Source: Nematostella vectensis (Eukaryota > Cnidaria > Anthozoa > Actiniaria > Edwardsiidae). From it: DNA of 64,000 nucleotides. The position numbers and the translations under genes were made by a program. Location: NCBI RefSeq assembly GCF_932526225.1, contig NC_064034.1, positions 16,008,887-16,072,886 of the forward strand, written 5' to 3'. Position 1 is the stretch's first letter. Each line of letters starts with the position of its first letter. The notes under the pieces are model-generated. The model saw only the letters and a program-made list of their open reading frames with translations, had not been told where the DNA came from and made no database searches. Shown one piece after another: positions 57,781 through 64,000 of this stretch.

Positions 57781-60420
57781 TATGGATTCTGTTTGATTCC
57801 AGTCCCCGCTTATCGTACTCGAAAGCGCGCAAAGAGTAATGGGTATTTTGGGAAGAGGAGGAGTTACTCGTCGGCTTCCGTCTACCTATCCCTGTTAGGT
57901 TAAAAAGCGGAATGCGGCATAGACCCTCTGGTTTTCAGGCTGGATTGAAGTTAAAAAGGCAAGATATAGTGGGAATTCAATCACCCTTTTCCATCGCCTT
58001 TAAAAGAAAAACAACAGTTACTTCTCGAAGCCTTTGATGCAAAGGGCAGTAAAAAGGTACTCTGCTTTTAAAACAGGCTATCCGTTCTATGATTTATATT
58101 TACCTGATTATCTTTCAGCAGGAAAACATAAACACGTTAACATCTTGCTGTAGTGTAGATACGATCAGGAAGTCGTATTCTCATGCCTCTTTTACGATAG
58201 AAAAGTTTTCAGTAATTTGAGATACATGCGATATTGGTTTTTTTCAACAACGCAAAAGGCCGACCGAACCTTAAAACTACTGCATATGCGATCCAAGGTT
58301 TTAACAGATACTCTCGCCAAATTATTACACGCCCTCCAGTAAAAACAGTAAACAAGTAATAAACGAAAGCATACGCTTTTGATGTCATCATTCCAAAATG
58401 TTTAGCTTATGTTTATCAGATAAAGGAAGAAAGGGCGAAGTACCTTGTTATGTGTATTGATTTCTGTTTCATATTTCTGTTTGAAAGCAGCACGAGACAA
58501 CAGCCATTACTGGATGATAAAACCCGAGTTTGTTTTTGCACCATTTTGTTATCCATTCATTGGTAACATTTGATCCATTGATTATTGTTTTTCGAAACTA
58601 TCCTTGACCATTACTTATGCAAATTGGTAACTTTGACACACTGACTTTTTATCGAAACTTTACTAAAAATAACAACACAAAGCATTCAGAACTTGACTCA
58701 GCTTAGTGTCAGCTGGTTTCAAAATTTATTTGCAAATAGAATAGAAAGACTAGAAGGATCCAGAAACTAGCGGTACTATATAAGTATCTACACATGGCTC
58801 GTACGAAACGCTCGCACTTTGCTCGAGCCTCAAAGCGACGCATTCCTCACAGCGCATTCCTAACAATGAACAAAAGCCCATTTTACACCCCGAAAAATGG
58901 ACCGACCATTTGATATTGACCAGGAGGCAACAGAGTTTTTTCCTAATCCTTTTTTTAACTATTCGCGGCCGGTACGGTTGGCTTGCTCAAGTTTTTATCG
59001 AAATGTTTGAATATTTTAAACCTTCACTTAAAAACAACAGGCAAGCCCCGTGAAATAAGTTGTTAGCCAGGCGCGTGCCCAAAATTGCTTGAGGGTGTGT
59101 GCAGTCGTTTAGGTAATGGAATAATATTTGAAGATTCCTTAGTAAGATATGACCCACATTTTGGCCGCCAAGGGGGGGGATGCGCGCACCTGTGAGCAAC
59201 TGATAATCAAAACTGGCGGAGGGCTAAAAAAGTCAATCAATCAAACAAACAAACAAACAACAAACAACTGGCAGTGTTTCTCGCTCCGTCTAAGAAAAAA
59301 ATGTTTAGATATTTAAAACCTTCCCATAAAAACAACAACCGACCTTCGTGAAATAAATCGGGCGATCAAACTGCGTTAAAAAAATCCGAGTTATCCTAAT
59401 AACGATAGCAATTAATAAAATTACTTTTGGAGATTATTTGCGTGCCGCTTGACACGGCAAAAAGATAATCCTTGATCACAAGTTTTTTTATAATCCAAAG
59501 TTTTTAATATGGATAAGCGCAAATTAAGTGATAGTAGGAATCTATCCATATACCGAATAAGGACACACCTATAGCAGACCACAAAGAGGGACTGGAATTG
59601 AGATCACTTTTTAAACAAGGGATTGAAAGACCAGACTTTAAAACCGATACTGGTCGTTTGTGATAAAACATTCTATCTCAAATTACCCATTATTCTGTCA
59701 GCGTCTCAGAAGAGTTTAATAGAGTTTTTAGGGCAATAATGAACCGTGTGTGCGTTGTCTGCGATAAGGGTCCTCTCTCGAGCCTTCACAAGTAACACGA
59801 GAAGAAGAGGCTTAATTAAACTCACGCTGAATCACACACCTATAGCGTGAAATATTTTATGGGGACTTTCAGGTTTATCACGCGAAAGGAGCGAGATTAC
59901 GAGAGCTAATTTTGTTAATAAAGCCTGAGCCACACGCAAAATCTCTGCTAATGGCTATATCATGAAAATGCGCGCGCGATCTCTACATCTTTGTGATACA
60001 ATACCCTGTGCTTAACAATCACATTCTTAGACGATGTAGAAATACCGTCTTTAAAGAACAGTGAAAAATAGCTAGTTTATCTTTCGTTCAGCTCTTGACA
60101 ATGATTGTGATGGTTGAGATTTACCTGTCTGTTTAGAGTCACGCAAAATGCGCATAGCAACCGGCTCGGGCAAGGTCAGTACGCGCCATATGTCCATTCA
60201 AAATACAGCCGCGGAGAAATAAACTGCAAAGTATTGAATTATGTGGTACTTATCCCCTAAAGGATATACCAAATAGCGTTATTTAACGTGTTTATAAAGC
60301 TTCCATAAGGTACGATTACTTTTATCCTTCACGAAAACCCTAAAGGTGTAGTCTAATTACGGTTTAATCATCACTTAGTAAAAGATAGTGCGTATAACGA
60401 TCGTATTTCAGGTCGTCACG
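57781..60420. other. Intergenic region
   Basis: No gene is supportable. A short CAAACAAACAAA tract lies near 59245, and a diverged poly-G MITE at 59066-59194. Confidence 0.5.
59066..59194. mobile_element. Diverged copy of the GCGTACCCAGG poly-G MITE family
   Basis: It shares AAGATTCCTTAGTAAGA.ATG, TTTGGCCGCCAAG and a G-run followed by ATGCGCGCACC with the elements inside each segmental repeat (for example 43343-43506). Confidence 0.6.
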
Positions 60421-60432
60421 AAACCTCGCGCG

Positions 60433-60505
60433 CCTATAAGTCACACGCGCTAGTAGCTACCAACAGTCACTCCTCACTGCGACCCTCAACACAGACAATA
60501 TAACG
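60433..60505 (+). promoter_or_regulatory. Candidate promoter and non-coding first exon
   Basis: CTATAAGT at about 60435 resembles a TATA box. About 70 bases on, an apparent exon end AATATAACG/GTAAGG could splice to the TTTCTTTCAG acceptor at 61482, just upstream of the ATG at 61511. This is inference from signals only. Confidence 0.35.
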
Positions 60506-61510
60506 GTAAGGTAAGGATGGCTAGCAAACAAGCTTGGGAATTGATGCACTAAACGACACACACATCGAGCTCACATAAAATTTCAAAGTACGCATGCATT
60601 TTTTCGGCTTTCATAGCTAAAGGCGGCATTGTTTTCTGTAGTAATTTGCTATAGGCAGTGAGGTCGGATCCGCGAGGTTTTGCCTAGAAATCGTCTGGAA
60701 TTCTTGTACATATTGTAGCCAAGTTTGTGGTATAATTACGTTGCTCAGAGAACTAACAAAAAGAAGACGAACCCCTCAGATGCTAGCTAGATCTACCATT
60801 AGTAGTAAGTTCTCAACGTGGGGCGCAGTGCAGCTAAAAAAACTAAATGTTATTTACAGGCATAACGTGTACATTAACCAATTAGAAAAATTATGATTAC
60901 GTCTATTCATACAAGCACACGAACTGACTAGAACGCATATTACGAAATAATCGAAAAGGTCTGTTTTTGTTGGAATTCTCCGGGCAGGTGTTCTTGGTTA
61001 AGAAAGCTTTTCGGCGCAAAAACATTGGTCACCTTTAGCTTTGTTAGAATATTTCTTTAAAAGAGCCTGATAGAGTGCTGTTCGCTGTTCACGAGTTGAA
61101 CTTTATCTTGAGCACTAAAACATCTTCAACCTTGGGAGTTGCGCAACATATTGTATTTCTTTTGGGGGGATTTTGTTTTCTACCTGTGGAATCTTTCAGA
61201 AGGCGGGAAAGGGGGTAAAAAGGAAGGCTTTCCCTAGCGATCGTCCGATAATCCACGAGGATTTAGAGTATCTCACGGAGCTCGGTAACCTAAATCCCCA
61301 GGATAGTTGTCAAAATGATTAGCCTTTCTAGTGATTTGAGTGTGACCTGATAAGACATGAAATTAGACATTAAAGATGATCAAAAGTAGTCCTATGAAGA
61401 TTGACTAACGAAATAGGGGGTTAATGAGTTTTACTTATCGTTTTGTCTGACGGGGAAATCTTCTTTTATATCTTTCTTTCAGTAATATAAGCGTTTATAA
61501 GTATCTCAAC

Positions 61511-62978
61511 ATGGCGGACATGGATATGTTAGCAGATCATTTGCCCGACTCTCACTGGCAGCGTAGTAAAGGCGAGGAAAGCGGTAAGAGATTACCTCTG
61601 CTTGTTCTGGGCTGCGTCCATCTTTTATACGAACGACATTTTAGCGTTGAACGAAACAGGATGTTCAAAGAGCTGAGCCCTAACGCTTGTCAGTCATGCG
61701 GAATCCTAGTAAAAAAATGCATCGCACCACCCATTAAATATGAGTTGAATTTATTTTAGAAAACAAAGTTTATTAAAGAGTTAAAGGATTAAGATAAAGT
61801 CGGTATATTTACCCCTTGACATAGGGCATATAACAGGTTAAGGTTTATTTTCCTCTTGAGAGGTAAAATACATGTGTCTACATCCCATTAAATATATGAG
61901 ACCATATTTCCTCCTTGGAAGATATGAGTTGACATACCCCCTTGAGGGGAAAAGGTGTCAAGCAGCTATACTAACGGTCATTTAATCACCTTTGATAACA
62001 TTCGCGAGAATCCATGTCTGTCCATGTATGATGTGTAAACTGTACATGTTTTTATCCCTCACTAAAATATCGTCCCACTATTGAAAAAAAAATAGCCAAG
62101 ATGACACTGTATTGGTGTGGCCATTATGACCGACTTGATCAATCATATATATTTTCTATCAAGATCGAGAAGGGGGGCTTGCTTAGTGTCTTCAGCGATG
62201 GTGAAAGTGAAGAGTTGTTCCCCTCTTAAGTGCTCTTTTTAGAGAAATTCTGAATAGTACAGTGTTGGTGGTCTGAAAGTACATGAGGTTTCACTGTATA
62301 ACGGACACATTTATGTTCTGAGGGTGTCCGTTATATGGTGGGTCCACTGTATAACCCACACATTTTTGTTCTGAGGGTGTCCGTTATATGGAGGTTTCAC
62401 TATGTATAACGGACACATTTTTGTTCTGAAGTTGTCCGTTATATGGAGGGTCCACTGTATAACGGACACATTTTTGTTCTGAGGGTGTCCGTTATATGGA
62501 GGTTTCACTGTATAACGGACACATTTTTGTTCTGAGGGTGTCCGTTATATGGAGGTTTCACTGTATAACGGACACATTTTTGTTCTGAGGGTGTCCGTTA
62601 TATGGAGGTTACACTGTATAACGGACACATTTTTTTTCTGAGGGTGTCCGTTATATGGAGGTTTCACTGTATAACGGACATATTTTTGATTTGGAGTGTT
62701 CGTTATATCGGGGTCATAAGCCTAACTTTCTTGTGATTGTTTTCATAGACTTCAAGTCCTACAGGCTAGCGCGGCATGTCGATAAAGGTTCCGGTGCGTT
62801 TCTGTATTTAGCACAGCAACTTGAGGGAGATGACAACATCTATCAACTGAACATCACCGATACGAAAGGAGGAGACCCTTTAAGGGATCTAAATATCGCA
62901 CAACTCAAAGTCAAGGATGGCAACACAATCATAGGAATCTTATGCGATAACGGTGAATGTATGCTCAGAAAGGAATGA
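61511..62978 (+). CDS. Small two-exon gene, unknown function, 100 residues
   Basis: Exon 1 is 61511-61583 (ATG in AACATGGCGG context, donor GCG/GTAAGA). Exon 2 is 62749-62978 (acceptor TTTTCATAG). The one base left by exon 1 completes a GAC codon, so the frame joins and ends at TGA. The product is about 11 kDa, acidic at the start (MADMDMLADHLPD). It has RLARHVDKGSGAFLYLAQQL in the middle and near the end a pattern of short strands with IIGILCDNGECML carrying two cysteines. No signal peptide or membrane segment is seen. I do not recognise the family. Confidence 0.55.
62285..62700. repeat. Array of ~54-bp palindromic units
   Basis: About eight units, each with TATAACGGACAC, a spacer with TTTTGTTCTGAGG, and the inverted arm GTGTCCGTTATA, then a GGAGGTTTCACT linker. 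The array lies in the intron of the small gene, ending about 50 bases before its second exon. Confidence 0.9.
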
Positions 62979-64000
62979 TCGGAACCGTGCTACATTGGAC
63001 TGGGATTTGGATTGTATGGTTATGCAGATAAATTAATGGTACACTGAAAAGAGAGACGCGTAGGATTTAGGGATTATCTCATCGTACTGAACTGGAGAAA
63101 GAACGCTAGTTTGTTTTTGGGCGCAAAAATGGGGAAGCCACTGCTGGAAAATGGAAGCCATTTGAAGGATGAAAGCCATTTAAGTATTGGAAAGCAATCA
63201 ACATCGTGCGGCACTTATTGTTCTTAGCTCCTTGTATCCAATCAGCAGCGGTTATGAAGTGGGTAGCCACGGAATGCCTAGACCAGCGAATGGGCCTCCG
63301 CATTCTTACGCCGAGGGATTATATCTCTTCTAATGACTGGTAAATACTACCGAGTGCACGAGAGCCTTTTTAAAGGTGTAACTTTCCAGCGTGTGTCTTA
63401 TCTTAGTAATCAAGTAGCTTATACGATAAAAATAAAAGTCAATAAAAACCCAGAAACCCGCGTTTAGATGGCAACCGTAGATATATTTTTTTTATTTGTT
63501 ATCTATTTTCTAATGAGAAAAGTTGGATTCGCCAACAAATGACCCAAGAATATATTATATACGTTTGTGACGACTTCCGCTGTGTGTGAAAATCAAACAA
63601 AAGACGTGGTAGCATTATTGGTTTATACAAAAAGATCGCGAAAAGCGGAATTGGTGCTTGAGCTTGTAGTACTTGTATAACATGCATGCTATTTTCCGTG
63701 CCTATTCAGCAAAGTTCATTAGTCACTTCCTCAGGATGGATGGTGTAACGCAATAATTATGCGGGCTTCATTACTGACCCGTCACATAACAAATAATCTC
63801 ATAAAAACAGTCGCGCTTGATAGTCGTCCCCTGATAGCACTTTGGGTGTGGTCAACAGCAATTCTTTCGCCTTAAAAAGATAGCACACCAGGCTGTTAGG
63901 TGTGGCGAAGTAACTTCTAATTCTAAGCACTAAAAACAAACTCATTTTCAGACGCCACCACCATCAAGCACATCTTTTTTCTGACTAAAATCATGTCCAG
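62979..64000. other. Non-coding flank
   Basis: Nothing supportable is seen in this last kilobase beyond possible 3' UTR of the small gene; AATAAAAGTC words lie near 63430. Confidence 0.4.

Overview
The window looks like nuclear DNA from an animal, most probably an anthozoan cnidarian such as a sea anemone. It is AT-rich, genes are split by GT-AG introns, and introns and spacers are full of small inverted-repeat transposons, minisatellites and poly-G/poly-C tracts. Four conserved or recognisable genes could be assembled exon by exon with reading frames that join, plus one small unrecognised gene. The species is inference: no sequence comparison could be run.

Layout: 1-5240 is transposon territory, with a broken PIF/Harbinger transposase (+) and a Myb/MADF-like gene (-). 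6545-17060 (-) is EIF4E3, whose largest intron carries a complete-ended Ty3/gypsy LTR retrotransposon (10211-14827, 5-bp target duplication). A 308-bp gap separates its start from AATF (+, 17369-24887, 12 exons, 543 residues). 25715-40358 (-) is the most notable gene. 40628-53824 holds three copies of a ~3.1-kb segment, each ending in a copy of the 3' end of ALG10, and one interrupted by a 3.1-kb inverted-repeat transposon. ALG10 itself (-) is 53696-57780. A two-exon, 100-codon gene of unknown function (+) lies at 61511-62978.

The central finding is the 11-exon gene at 25715-40358. Its frame stays open through every inferred splice junction and gives 2,767 residues. In order it encodes an N-terminal zinc-binding domain resembling the RIG-I C-terminal domain, a Dicer/RIG-I-type DEAH helicase, an acidic linker, a cellular RNA-dependent RNA polymerase with its DLDGD motif, a Pol-beta-type nucleotidyltransferase (terminal uridylyl/poly(A) polymerase family), a KH domain and an unrecognised 400-residue tail. 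Helicase, polymerase and nucleotidyltransferase are the three separate subunits of the fission-yeast RNA-directed RNA polymerase complex (Hrr1, Rdp1, Cid12). This gene therefore looks like a one-polypeptide version of that complex.

One intron of this gene, between the nucleotidyltransferase and KH exons, has tandem arrays on both sides. On the donor side the exon end plus 5' splice site is repeated seven times in frame. On the acceptor side the 3' splice site plus the start of the KH exon is repeated about 25 times. This could vary the linker between the two domains and is worth checking with RNA data.
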